DNA of 61,752 nt, taken from contig JAFGIY010000154.1 of the NCBI GenBank assembly GCA_016929335.1, forward strand, positions 1 through 61,752, written 5' to 3'. Of this stretch, positions 8,419 through 16,902 are shown piece after piece (position 1 is the first letter of the stretch; every line of letters begins with the position of its first letter). Position numbers and translations under genes: made by a program. This DNA comes from Acidobacteriota bacterium. GTDB lineage: Bacteria; Acidobacteriota; UBA6911. The notes below the pieces were generated by a model. It was not told where the DNA came from. It did no database searches and saw only the letters and a program-made list of their open reading frames with translations.

Positions 8419-10248
8419 ATGAATAAAAATACGGTGCTTTTCGGTATTTTATTGATTTTGGGAATCTCGCATTTTGCCTGCTCAGAAAAGAAATGCGACC
8501 GCGCATGCCTGGTTTCGTTGATGGATCAATATCTCGCAGCCGTTGTAAAACACAACCCGACCGGGCTGCCGATTGCAGATGACGTGAAATTTATTGAGAA
8601 TCTCAAGACTGCTCCCGTAGGCAAGGGATTGTGGGAAACAGCCACCGGCGGTCCAACGCAATTCAAAATTCATGTAGCCGACCCTGTCGCCGGTCAGGTT
8701 GGATTTATGGGAGTTATACAGGACAAAGGCAAACCGGTTCTTCTTGGCGCCCGCCTGAAACTCGTAAAGGGCAAAATAACCGAAATTGATCACATGGTTT
8801 CGCCGGTGAACGAACCGATGCCGGCCGGCCTCCTGAACCCGCGGGCCGGGCTGATCACAAAGATCAGCGATTCCGAACGCGTTTCGCGCGAACAGATGCT
8901 CAAAGCGGCCAACGCCTATTATGATGCCATCGAGCAGAGTGACGGAAACGTCGCTCCATTCGCCGACGAATGCCAGCGGCACGAAGGCGGTATTACTTCC
9001 GCAAACAATCAGGACCCGCTTCCACCGGGCGCACAGCTGGCTCCCGGAAGCATCGCCATGTTCGGAAGGATGAAGTGCGGCCCGCAGCTCAGCACGGGAA
9101 TCATGGGCTACATCACCGACATCAATCAACGGCGCCTGTTTGCCGTGGATGAAGAAATGGGATTGGTCATGGCCTACTCCATGTTCAACCACGACGGCGA
9201 GCCGAATCCGCTGAAGATCAAAGGCGTGCCCGACGTCACTGAAAGTCCCAATAACTGGGGCAAATTCACCGTTCCGGCTGCGCACATTTACAAGATCAAG
9301 GGCGGCAAAATCTACGAGATTGAGGCAATGGCCATTGTGGGCGTCCCCTACCAGACCGGTGACGGCTGGCACCTGCCGCGAAAAGGCCTCGTCGACCTGA
9401 TGGACCAGTATCTGGCAGCGCTGCCGAAGCATGACCCCTCGCTCATTCCTCTGGCAAAGGAGGCAAAGCTCGTCGAAAACACGAAAAAGACGCCTATCGG
9501 CGAGGGACTCTGGAAGACGGCTACCGGGGGCCCGACCGATTTCAAGGTCTACGCGGCCGATGTCGACCAACAGCAGATCGGTTTCATCGGTGTCATAGAA
9601 AATGAGAAGAAGCCGGCAATTGTAAGCGTTCGCCTTAAAGTGGAAAACGGCAGGATCACGGAGATCGATCACCTGGTCGTTCCGGCAGGCGACAATCCAC
9701 TTCATCCCAACATGTCACAGGTGCGGCCGGCGCTGCTCACCCGGCAGCTGAAACTGGAACGGGTTCCGCGCGAACGGATGCGGGAGATCGCCAATTCGTA
9801 TTATGAAGCTATCGTCCAGGATAACGGGAAGGTCGCCCCGTTTGCCGATGAATGCCAGCGCAGAGAAAACGGAGGAATCTCCGCAAACGATCAGACCCAG
9901 ACTCCGGAGGAAGCGGCCAAAGATGACTTCTCCGTTTTCAGAAAAATGTCCTGCAGCGATCAGCTCAGCACCGGCGTCATGAGCTACATCACGGATATCA
10001 ACCGCCGTCGTGTCTTTGCGATCGATGAAGAGATGGGCCTGGTCTTTGCCTACTCCATCTTCGTCCATGACGGGAACCCCAAGGTAATGAAGATAACGGG
10101 CGTTCCGGGGATTACCGAAAGAAAGAATGATTATGGCCCGTTCGATCTGCCGGCTGCTCATATTTTCAAGATCCGGAACGGCAAGATTTATGAGATCGAA
10201 GCCATTGGATATATGGCGGAGCACGGAATCAAGAACGGCTGGGAGTAG
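8419..10248 (+). CDS. Lipoprotein with two tandem DUF8021-like domains
   Basis: A 609-residue exported lipoprotein. The ATG at 8419 has GGAG 8 nt upstream and opens a lipoprotein signal peptide (NTVLFGILLILGISHFAC, lipobox Cys near residue 18). Two homologous units follow: about 22-315, starting CDRACLVSLMDQYLAAV, and about 320-609, starting LVDLMDQYLAALPKHDP. Both share GLW-TATGGPT-FK, a P-ADECQR block, STG-M-YITDINRRR-FA-DEEMGLV and KIYEIEA. The second unit lacks the CDRAC prefix. The pattern resembles the SnoaL/NTF2-like DUF8021 family known from fungi and bacteria; function is unknown. The same family recurs at 56446 as a single copy. It is convergent with the bicupin operon. Confidence 0.82.
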   Translation: MNKNTVLFGILLILGISHFACSEKKCDRACLVSLMDQYLAAVVKHNPTGLPIADDVKFIENLKTAPVGKGLWETATGGPTQFKIHVADPVAGQVGFMGVIQDKGKPVLLGARLKLVKGKITEIDHMVSPVNEPMPAGLLNPRAGLITKISDSERVSREQMLKAANAYYDAIEQSDGNVAPFADECQRHEGGITSANNQDPLPPGAQLAPGSIAMFGRMKCGPQLSTGIMGYITDINQRRLFAVDEEMGLVMAYSMFNHDGEPNPLKIKGVPDVTESPNNWGKFTVPAAHIYKIKGGKIYEIEAMAIVGVPYQTGDGWHLPRKGLVDLMDQYLAALPKHDPSLIPLAKEAKLVENTKKTPIGEGLWKTATGGPTDFKVYAADVDQQQIGFIGVIENEKKPAIVSVRLKVENGRITEIDHLVVPAGDNPLHPNMSQVRPALLTRQLKLERVPRERMREIANSYYEAIVQDNGKVAPFADECQRRENGGISANDQTQTPEEAAKDDFSVFRKMSCSDQLSTGVMSYITDINRRRVFAIDEEMGLVFAYSIFVHDGNPKVMKITGVPGITERKNDYGPFDLPAAHIFKIRNGKIYEIEAIGYMAEHGIKNGWE

Positions 10249-10272
10249 ACAGCAAGAACTCAAAGACAGGCA

Positions 10273-10357
10273 GCCACGGATTTCATGGATTCAAGATGAT
10301 TGTTGCAGGTGCGGGCATCCGGCAATGCTTGATGGTTTGATCCGTGAAATCCGTGGC
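10273..10357. repeat. Inverted pair of CCACGGATT-type short repeats
   Basis: GCCACGGATTTCATGGATT (from 10273) is answered in inverted orientation by ATCCGTGAAATCCGTGGC (ending 10357), which is followed by GTTTTTCTC. The element fills the gap between two convergent transcription units and could act as a terminator hairpin. Related sequences occur at 16869, 20059, 49843 and 49893. Confidence 0.65.
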
Positions 10358-10400
10358 GTTTTTCTCCCGGTAAATCAGAAATCTTATTGGGCGCGCTACG

Positions 10401-11468
10401 CTAGTCGATATAGGTAGTCTCGTGGTTGGCGCCCATTGACATTAATAGAAAACCGAATGGTCTGTCGACCCACCGCGTAACAATCGGATTATGCGCCAGG
10501 CCGGCGGGACAGACCACGGCAGTGGGCTTATCGATGATGTACCTCTCGTGTTCCGGTCCCATATCGATCTGGATTTCGGCTCCCAGATAATCGATATCGG
10601 ACGGATCTGTTCCGGCGAAAAGCAGGACTTCATCATGAGGATGGACATGCGCCCCACGCCCGGGACCGCGCAGCCACACTCCCGGCCGCTTGTGAATGCC
10701 CCAGCAGAAATTGGCATTTATGCCTTCCAGATCTTTGCCGAACATCCAAACCGCTGTTTCCGACATGCCCGGCCCCGGCTCCCGTCCGCCCTGGATCATT
10801 TCTCCATACTGAGCTATATCCTCATCCGTCATCCGGCGTGCGGTCATCGTGTTGGGTATCAATGGTTTTATATAGCATTCATTTACATGCCCGTGCGTCA
10901 CGGTCTCTTCGGAAATATGAACTCTCGTCTTCCCGAAAGAAGAGTTCATCGGCGCTTTTGCTTCGCTGCCCGGCGGAGGCTGCATGCGCTTCATCTGTTC
11001 CTCTGAAATTCCATCGCCAAGCCACCGGGTTGTTGGATCTGCTCCCAGTGAAATAATGAAAAAGCTGTAGCCGATCGGGCTGGTGACATCCAGGGTGACC
11101 GAGGGACAATGGTAAAATCCCGCGGGCGCTACAATCACCGACGGCTTATCGAAGGCATGAATTTCCAGTTCTTTCCCCAGGCAGTATTGAATCTTCGCTC
11201 CGAGATATTCCGGCCTGTCCGGATCGAGACCGACAAATACCAGATACTCCGGGTAGGGATGCACGTGAGGATCCATGCCGGGATGCCAGTCGCCCAAACC
11301 CGTATAGAAGCCCCAGGAGAAATTGAGTTGAACTCCTTCCAGATGATCCCGGCCATTGAGCCAGCGGTTGACGTCCGCATTCCCGGTGTTTTTGAAGAAT
11401 TGGGTCAGACCGGGCATTTCAGCGATTTTCAAAGGTTTGAAAAGATGTTGGTATTTTCCGCTCGCCAT
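10401..11468 (-). CDS. Bicupin protein A
   Basis: A 355-residue cytoplasmic protein made of two homologous cupin units. The ATG at 11468 (MASGKYQHLFKPL) follows GGGAGG. Unit 1 has HVHPYPE (H68, H70, E74) and PAGFYH (H120); unit 2 has HVHPHDE (H274, H276, E280) and PAGLAH (H326). Each therefore keeps the full three-His/one-Glu metal site of cupins. Both units share LEG, FWG, GxW and YLGAEI blocks. The protein is a clear paralogue of the next gene upstream. It is the last gene of a four-gene operon (MFS, hydrolase, bicupin B, bicupin A; 61 bp after B). Cupins include dioxygenases, isomerases and hydrolases; I cannot name the reaction. Confidence 0.85.
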   Translation of the reverse strand: MASGKYQHLFKPLKIAEMPGLTQFFKNTGNADVNRWLNGRDHLEGVQLNFSWGFYTGLGDWHPGMDPHVHPYPEYLVFVGLDPDRPEYLGAKIQYCLGKELEIHAFDKPSVIVAPAGFYHCPSVTLDVTSPIGYSFFIISLGADPTTRWLGDGISEEQMKRMQPPPGSEAKAPMNSSFGKTRVHISEETVTHGHVNECYIKPLIPNTMTARRMTDEDIAQYGEMIQGGREPGPGMSETAVWMFGKDLEGINANFCWGIHKRPGVWLRGPGRGAHVHPHDEVLLFAGTDPSDIDYLGAEIQIDMGPEHERYIIDKPTAVVCPAGLAHNPIVTRWVDRPFGFLLMSMGANHETTYID

Positions 11469-11529
11469 TTCGAATCTACCTCCCGAAATTTCCAATTTGT
11501 ATCGTTTCCACGCACTGATTGCCAGGCTA

Positions 11530-12567
11530 TCAGTCGAATGCTTTCACTTCATGCTCACCGGAAAGGTTCACTGCAAAAAACGCGAAAGGCCTGTCAACCC
11601 ACCTTGTCACTTGCGGGAGGTGCGGAGTCCCGGCAGGACAGATGACTGCACTTGGTTTGTTAATAAGATGTCTTTCATGTTCCTTCCCCATATCAATCTC
11701 GATCTCTGCTCCGAGGTAATCCGCATCATCGGAATCAATACCCAAGCAGACCAGGACTTCATCCGTCGGATGAATATGAGCCCCGGTTCCGCGTCTCCAG
11801 ATGCCGGGCCGGCTGCAGAATCCCCAGAATATGCTGGCGTTCAAACCTTCAAGATCTTTGCCCGACATACAAACCAGGTGATCCGTATTCCCCGGCCCCA
11901 GTTTCCCGGCGGCATTTCCGATCTTTTTCTCCATTTCAGGGGTGTATTTCCCGCGCTCAATGATGAGGCCCGATTTCAGGGATTTCACGAGATGAGCATA
12001 TTTGCCTGTAGCCGGAATGGGCTTGTTCCGCAGGACTTTCTCCGGCGCGGCGAAATGCACACATTCCGGAACGCTTTTCCGCTGTTCGGTCGACAGACGG
12101 GCAACTCCCTCCCCCAGCCAGGTGATTTCGGAGACGGGATTCAGCTCAACTGTTAAAAAACCGAATCCTCTGGGACTATACATTCTTTTGGTTGTGATTG
12201 GGCCGTGAGGCAATCCGGCCGGAACAATGATTACAGTGGGATCGACGAATGTATATGTTTCCTGTTCCTCTCCAAGGCAACAATCGACTTCGGCGCCCAG
12301 ATAATTGACATTGGCGGTATCCAGGCCTGCGAATAAGAGACACTCATCGTAAGGATGGACATGCGGATCCAGTCCGGCATGCCAGTCGCCGAGCCCTTTA
12401 TGCACTCCCCATGAAAAATTAAGCTTCAGCCCTTCCAGATGGTGCGGCCCATTCAATCTCAATTCCCGGTTCGCATTCCCCGGCCCGATCCATTCCTTTG
12501 CATCATCCCATTTCGTCAGGCCGACGCTCAGAGGCTTGATGAGATGTTCATACTTTGTGGTAGCCAT
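11530..12567 (-). CDS. Bicupin protein B
   Basis: A 345-residue two-unit cupin protein, paralogous to bicupin A along its length. The ATG at 12567 (MATTKYEHLIKPL) follows an AGGAGG. Metal motifs are intact in both halves: HVHPYDE (H69, H71, E75) with PAGLPH (H121), and HIHPTDE (H264, H266, E270) with PAGTPH (H316). The two genes thus hold four copies of one cupin unit, pointing to fusion-duplication and then gene duplication. No signal peptide is seen. It lies 84 bp downstream of the metallo-hydrolase gene. A catabolic enzyme or a pair forming a hetero-oligomer are both possible. Confidence 0.85.
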   Translation of the reverse strand: MATTKYEHLIKPLSVGLTKWDDAKEWIGPGNANRELRLNGPHHLEGLKLNFSWGVHKGLGDWHAGLDPHVHPYDECLLFAGLDTANVNYLGAEVDCCLGEEQETYTFVDPTVIIVPAGLPHGPITTKRMYSPRGFGFLTVELNPVSEITWLGEGVARLSTEQRKSVPECVHFAAPEKVLRNKPIPATGKYAHLVKSLKSGLIIERGKYTPEMEKKIGNAAGKLGPGNTDHLVCMSGKDLEGLNASIFWGFCSRPGIWRRGTGAHIHPTDEVLVCLGIDSDDADYLGAEIEIDMGKEHERHLINKPSAVICPAGTPHLPQVTRWVDRPFAFFAVNLSGEHEVKAFD

Positions 12568-12651
12568 ACCGCATGTCCTCCTAGATACGCGGCAGTTTGC
12601 CGCCGCCTTAATTGGCGCAGGCAAACCTTCGCACTCCAAAAATCATATCCG

Positions 12652-13581
12652 TTATTCGCGTGCCGGATCTCCATCATAGGTGCCGCTCGGACTCAAAAAT
12701 ATTTTGCCCGGCTTTCCCGGCAGCGGTGTAAGCCAATCGGGACTGCTGTGAGGGAACAGCAGTCTGGCCTGCCAGTGAATCGCAAAATCCTCCGCCTTTA
12801 CATCCGGATAGAATCCGGTCATCGCAGATACCATCTCTGCGCCGGTTTTGGCGCCATTGTATACTTCCTCATATCTGTCCAAATACTGCAGCGACCAATC
12901 AATGCACTCGGTGTAGGAGCGCCCGTTGTCGGCCTGGACATCTTCCATGATCCGGATTTTTTCATCGTCGCAGTGGCCGGGGATGACAATGCGCGCATCG
13001 TATTCTCTCAATTTCCGAATCGAAGCGCGCCACTTCACTCTCCGGGCGACGTTGCTCTCGATGGGCCACAGGTGGCAGTCGTGAAACGCGATATCCGTAG
13101 CACAAGCCACTTTGATGGAAGGGACCCAGACGGCAGAGTTATTCAAGCTGTCTCCTTCCCAATCGTCGGAGAACTGCAGCTCTTCTCCTTCAAGCATCAG
13201 ACGCGGTTCTTTCAACGGCATAGGGATCGTGGTTTTGCGGGGAATGTCGTCCGGCCCGAAGCGGTCAATCGCCCACAGCTCGACTTTGTCGCTCGAGGTG
13301 AAAACGATATCCTGGACCACGCTTGGCAGCGCCACAATCCCGGCATCAGGGAAAGCATTCTGAAGTACCTGCAGTCCGAAATGGTGGTCCGGGTGAAAGT
13401 GCGACACATAGATATGGGTGAGGTTTTTCCGCATGGGAATGATTTCGGAAATCATCCGGTGCGTGTCGCTGAGCAGTTGGGATGCATCGATCAGTATCGC
13501 GTCCCTTTCCCCGTAGAAAAGCGTGGAGTTGCTGTTGAAACCCAGATAGCTGTGCAGAAAGACTCTGAACTTCAGCGGCAT
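12652..13581 (-). CDS. Metallo-beta-lactamase-fold hydrolase
   Basis: A 309-residue MBL-fold enzyme. The ATG at 13581 (MPLKFRVF) follows GGGGGAGG; an upstream ATG would overlap the MFS stop. The zinc motif HFHPDHH (H61, H63, D65, H66) is intact, followed by CATDIAFHD and IPGHCDDE, which supply later metal ligands. The family hydrolyses lactones, thioesters and similar esters or amides; no signal peptide, so cytoplasmic. It starts 16 bp after the MFS stop and is followed by the bicupins, which suggests a hydrolytic step on the same imported compound. Substrate unknown. Confidence 0.85.
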   Translation of the reverse strand: MPLKFRVFLHSYLGFNSNSTLFYGERDAILIDASQLLSDTHRMISEIIPMRKNLTHIYVSHFHPDHHFGLQVLQNAFPDAGIVALPSVVQDIVFTSSDKVELWAIDRFGPDDIPRKTTIPMPLKEPRLMLEGEELQFSDDWEGDSLNNSAVWVPSIKVACATDIAFHDCHLWPIESNVARRVKWRASIRKLREYDARIVIPGHCDDEKIRIMEDVQADNGRSYTECIDWSLQYLDRYEEVYNGAKTGAEMVSAMTGFYPDVKAEDFAIHWQARLLFPHSSPDWLTPLPGKPGKIFLSPSGTYDGDPARE

Positions 13582-13597
13582 GTTCCTCCCCCTTTTT

Positions 13598-14857
13598 CTA
13601 GTCCTTCGCATCCCAGATAAATATTGCCGTCACCACCGCAACCGCCGTAACAGCCCATGCAGAAAAAGTGAACATCGTTGCATAGCCGAAACGGTCGATG
13701 AATCCGCCCATGACAGGCGCGAAGATAGCGCCGGTATACTGCATGGTCGAATAGTAGATCCCGTAGATCGTCGAGCGGCTCTTGGCCGGAGACTGATTCA
13801 TGATGAATACTTCGGTCACCGGGAAACGCACGGCTTGAATAACTCCGATGATCCACAAAACAATCCAGAGTCCCCAGCCCAGAGAGACCTCCTTGAGCGC
13901 GAAGATCATAAGTCCGCCCAGGATCCCGGTGACTATGACGACCTTTGTACTCCCGATGCGGTCCGAAATCCAGCCTCCAAACGGCCCGGCCCACAATCCC
14001 GAAGAAAAAATTATAGACAAAGACATCGCGGAGACCTCGTTGGAAGCCCCCAGAACCTCCTTGATATAGACCGGGAGAAAAGCATTGACTGTGGCGCCCG
14101 CGCCGCCGCCGAAAACCATCATCGTCAGAAAGGCGATCAACCGGCGTTTGTAGCCCGGCTGCGGCGGCCGCTCTTCCATCTGCTTCCGCTTCATCGCTTC
14201 GATATGGGCTTTCCCATACCGCTTGTTCAGATAGAGGAAAAAGAACACTCCCAAAATGATGGTGGGAATTGCCAGCGCAATAAAACTGCCGCGCCATCCC
14301 CAGGCCGCAGCAATACCGCCCGCTATGATCGGCGCCAGGAAGAAGCTCGAGTTCCCGCCTATGAGGTGCAATCCGAGAGCGCGTCCACGCTGATTAGGCA
14401 GGACAGAGAGCGAAATGAGCGGCGTCGAAGCCGGATGATATCCGCCGGCCATGAGCCCCATGATCACGAGGAATCCCAGAAGCATGGTATAGGTATGAGA
14501 TAATCCTACAAGCAATCCGCCGAATCCCACTCCGAGGACTCCCATGGTAATAAGCCACGTAGGCCCGATTCTGTCCGCCAGCCAGCCGGCCGGCAGCTGC
14601 GATGCTCCGCTGGAGAGGGAAAACGCCGCCGTGACGCCGCCAAGCTGAGCTTTGCTCAGGCTGAACTCATCCTGCATGAACGGCTGCATGGGTTGAGGCA
14701 AAGCCGTCAGCAGATGATGCGTTGCATGCGCCAGGATAAAAAACGGCAGTGATGAAAGGAAAAAGGAGCGCGGCTTGCCCGCGTTCATCCGGGGTGTTTC
14801 TTCGCTCGTGACCGATTCCTGATCCGATGCCTGTTCAATGTCCGTTTCCGCCTTCAT
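13598..14857 (-). CDS. Major facilitator superfamily transporter
   Basis: A 419-residue permease with about 12 hydrophobic segments. It has the MFS loop signature GWLADRIGPTWLI after the second helix and a similar GGWISDRIGSTKVVI in the second half, plus a central cytoplasmic loop rich in charge (KRYGKAHIEAMKRKQMEE). The N-terminal 30 residues are hydrophilic. It is the first gene of the operon with the hydrolase and two bicupins, so it most likely imports their substrate, although export cannot be excluded. A strong terminator for the upstream small gene ends about 75 bp before its start, so the operon needs its own promoter in that gap. Confidence 0.88.
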   Translation of the reverse strand: MKAETDIEQASDQESVTSEETPRMNAGKPRSFFLSSLPFFILAHATHHLLTALPQPMQPFMQDEFSLSKAQLGGVTAAFSLSSGASQLPAGWLADRIGPTWLITMGVLGVGFGGLLVGLSHTYTMLLGFLVIMGLMAGGYHPASTPLISLSVLPNQRGRALGLHLIGGNSSFFLAPIIAGGIAAAWGWRGSFIALAIPTIILGVFFFLYLNKRYGKAHIEAMKRKQMEERPPQPGYKRRLIAFLTMMVFGGGAGATVNAFLPVYIKEVLGASNEVSAMSLSIIFSSGLWAGPFGGWISDRIGSTKVVIVTGILGGLMIFALKEVSLGWGLWIVLWIIGVIQAVRFPVTEVFIMNQSPAKSRSTIYGIYYSTMQYTGAIFAPVMGGFIDRFGYATMFTFSAWAVTAVAVVTAIFIWDAKD

Positions 14858-14930
14858 AAGACCAGCCTTCCAAATGGCAGCATTCTTGCGGAAGAGCTGA
14901 AGGAATGCAACACTTCTCAGACATCATTAA

Positions 14931-14991
14931 AATAAAAAGCCGGCCAGGAAGAACACCCATTTCTGGATTAATGTCCTTCATGGCCGGCTTT
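14931..14991 (-). terminator. Rho-independent terminator after the small membrane-protein gene
   Basis: A perfect 11-bp inverted repeat, TGGCCGGCTTT at 14981-14991 and AAAGCCGGCCA at 14936-14946, is followed on the minus strand by TTTATTTT. It sits 19 bp past the stop of the small gene ending at 15010 and separates it from the MFS operon. Confidence 0.85.
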
Positions 14992-15009
14992 GTCTCCGCC
15001 ATTAATTTC

Positions 15010-15174
15010 TTATCTGGCTCGCTGGGTAGTTGCGCTGTTCGCTCCGTTCCAGGTATACCCGTTTGGAGCATTTGAGGCGCTGCTAAAAAGCAAAATCAAT
15101 AGTCCGATCACAAAGGCAAGTGCAAAGCCCCACACCAGGCCGGCCCCCTGCGGATTGACATCGGAATTTGACAT
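15010..15174 (-). CDS. Small single-span membrane protein
   Basis: A 54-residue protein not recognised by family. The ATG at 15174 is preceded by GGAGGG at 8 nt, and the gene is closed by a strong terminator, which together make it credible. The sequence starts MSNSDVNPQGAGLVW and has one hydrophobic helix at about 14-31 (WGFALAFVIGLLILLFSSAS), then a short polar tail NAPNGYTWNGANSATTQRAR. It is divergent from the sigma-54 efflux operon. It may be a stress-related small membrane protein, but function cannot be assigned. Confidence 0.6.
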   Translation of the reverse strand: MSNSDVNPQGAGLVWGFALAFVIGLLILLFSSASNAPNGYTWNGANSATTQRAR

Positions 15175-15484
15175 TTTCAAACCCTCCTGCAAAACAACAA
15201 TTTGCGGATCAAGCTGAATGCTATTTTAACTGCGCGACAAAGGCGAGGCCGCGCGATAAGGTCAGGCAGGCAGCATCCTCGCGGACGCTGACATCCTTTT
15301 CATATCGACTAGGACATTTGATTGCTTATCAAATAATATCTGACATTCTATAAACGTAGTAGTAGCGGGAACAAACCTGCCCCGCCTGGGCAATAGGAAC
15401 AGCTGCTTTGAAATCGGCATTTCCTATAGGGCAACGCCCGACGAATTAGGAAAGGCGATATTGCCCATAATGAAGTATATGGAT

Positions 15485-15523
15485 CGTTCGGAAGCGAACG
15501 GCGGCTGTGCTGAACCGAACGAT
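15485..15523. promoter_or_regulatory. Putative enhancer site for the NtrC-type regulator
   Basis: A perfect palindrome CGTTCGgaagCGAACG (15485-15500) is followed by a further CCGAACGAT half site (15515-15523). It lies about 75-90 bp upstream of the sigma-54 promoter, the usual place for an activator dimer or hexamer to bind. The regulator encoded in the operon (20102) is the natural candidate to bind it. Confidence 0.6.
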
Positions 15524-15572
15524 TTTGGGGATCTTGAATTCTGTAAGTCATTGAAATTATTGGCTCTGCATA

Positions 15573-15590
15573 TTGGCACGCAAATTGCTA
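15573..15590 (+). promoter_or_regulatory. Sigma-54 (-24/-12) promoter of the efflux operon
   Basis: TGGCACGCAAATTGCT matches the sigma-54 consensus TGGCACRNNNNTTGCW at every fixed position, with GG at 15575-15576 and GC at 15587-15588 separated by exactly 10 bases. Transcription should start near 15600, giving a very short leader before the ATG at 15615. The operon itself encodes a sigma-54 activator. Confidence 0.9.
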
Positions 15591-15614
15591 TGAGAAGATC
15601 CTAAAAGGACGCAT

Positions 15615-16862
15615 ATGGACAGAGAAATCGATTCGAAAATACGTCATTTAAGAATTTTCAAACGAATCGGCTTGATAGTTGGGCTGGCGCTTGTCGTGAG
15701 TGCGGGATTGATCTGGGGTCCAGCCTGGTTAAGGCCAAGTGTTCATCGGAGCAAGATTCGAACAGCCAGAGTGGACTGGGGCGCAATTGAATCAGGCATT
15801 TCCGCTTCCGGAACCGTAGTCCCTGAATTTGAGGCTGTACTGTCAAGCCCGATTGATGCCCGCGTAATTCGGGTTCTGAAACAGGCAGGTTCGACGCTTT
15901 CCATCGGCGATCCGATCATCGAGCTGGATACGAGCAGTTCTCAACTGGAGCTGGAACGCATTAATCAGAATCTTGAGCTGAAACAGAATCAGCAGGCCAA
16001 AACACGGCTTGAATTTGAAGAGAAGTTGAACGACCTGCAAAGCCGGATGGAAATCAAACGTCTTGAGCTGCAGAGTCACAGTGCCCGGCTGAACCAGAGC
16101 CGGACTCTGTTCAGGGATGGATTGATCTCCGCAGACGATGTGCGCAGGGCTGAACTGGAAGAGGCGAAAGCCAGGACTGAGCTGAGCCAGCTCGAATCCT
16201 CCAGACAGAATGCAGAGCAGACGACGGATTCGCAGATCAAAGGTCTCGCTATGGAGATGGCAATACTTCATAAGGAGAAAAGTGCGGCGGCATCGGAGCT
16301 CAATCTGGCCACAACAAAATCCAATCGCAACGGAGTGCTGACCTGGGTAGTCCCCGAAGAGGGATCGACGGTACGCAAGGGCGAGGTCATTGCCCGCATT
16401 GCCGACCTTCACTCCTTCCGCGTCGACGCTGCCATATCCGATGTGCATGCCGGCGATATCAGGATCGGGATGCCGGTAGAAGTTAAAGTGAACGAAGAAT
16501 CAAGGCTCACCGGCAACATCACCAATATCCTGCCGACCATAAAGGACGGCATCCTCACGATGCAGATCGGGCTTGAGGACAAAACCAGCAAAATCCTCAG
16601 GTCCAATCTTCGTGTGGATGTGCATATCATTACGGAGCGCAGGGACTGCGTGTTGCGCATCAAAAAGGGTCCTGCATTGACCGGCCAGGGAGCCAATGAA
16701 GTGTTTGTCATCCGTGGTGCCGCCGCGATCAAAACACCGGTGCGCCTGGGGCTCGCAAGCTTTGATGCATTCGAGGTGGTCTCGGGTTTGATGGAAGGGG
16801 ATGAAGTGATTATTTCGGACGTAAGCGATTATCTGCATCTTAAGGAATTTGAAGTCAAATAG
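15615..16862 (+). CDS. HlyD/MacA-type periplasmic adaptor subunit
   Basis: A 415-residue membrane-fusion protein linking an inner-membrane ABC transporter to the outer membrane. It has one N-terminal membrane anchor (about 20-38, IGLIVGLALVVSAGLIWG) and a split biotinyl-lipoyl domain (VVPEFEAVLSSPIDARVIRV at 60-80 and NRNGVLTWVVPEEGSTVRKG near 237-256). A coiled-coil hairpin rich in Q/E/L (about 105-230) and a beta-barrel follow. AAGGAC lies before the ATG, directly behind the sigma-54 promoter. It is the first gene of an operon with ATPase, two permeases, response regulator and histidine kinase. In MacB-type systems such adaptors export lipids, peptides or macrolides; no outer-membrane TolC partner lies in this operon. 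Confidence 0.9.
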   Translation: MDREIDSKIRHLRIFKRIGLIVGLALVVSAGLIWGPAWLRPSVHRSKIRTARVDWGAIESGISASGTVVPEFEAVLSSPIDARVIRVLKQAGSTLSIGDPIIELDTSSSQLELERINQNLELKQNQQAKTRLEFEEKLNDLQSRMEIKRLELQSHSARLNQSRTLFRDGLISADDVRRAELEEAKARTELSQLESSRQNAEQTTDSQIKGLAMEMAILHKEKSAAASELNLATTKSNRNGVLTWVVPEEGSTVRKGEVIARIADLHSFRVDAAISDVHAGDIRIGMPVEVKVNEESRLTGNITNILPTIKDGILTMQIGLEDKTSKILRSNLRVDVHIITERRDCVLRIKKGPALTGQGANEVFVIRGAAAIKTPVRLGLASFDAFEVVSGLMEGDEVIISDVSDYLHLKEFEVK

Positions 16863-16868
16863 AGAAAT

Positions 16869-16889
16869 GCCACGAATTTCACGAATTCA
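16869..16889. repeat. CCACGAATT-type short repeat, forward copy
   Basis: GCCACGAATTTCACGAATTC lies between the adaptor and ATPase genes. An inverted relative (AAATTCGTGCAATTCGTGGC) lies at 20059-20078, so the two bracket the ATPase and both permeases. It belongs to the same family as the 10273 and 49843 elements. Confidence 0.6.
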
Positions 16890-16902
16890 AATGAGGGGGA
16901 AT

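Larger units (their letters stand above)
15175..15614. other. Regulatory intergenic region upstream of the HlyD/ABC operon
   Basis: This is 440 bp with no convincing gene. Besides the sigma-54 promoter and the palindrome listed separately, GGGCAATA (about 15387) and TATTGCCC (about 15459) form a spaced inverted pair. The length and palindromes fit an enhancer-bearing sigma-54 control region. Confidence 0.6.

Noticed and set aside
14835..15071. 78-codon minus-strand frame between the small membrane gene and the MFS gene
   Set aside because: It would run through the terminator hairpin and overlap both neighbours; no ribosome site.
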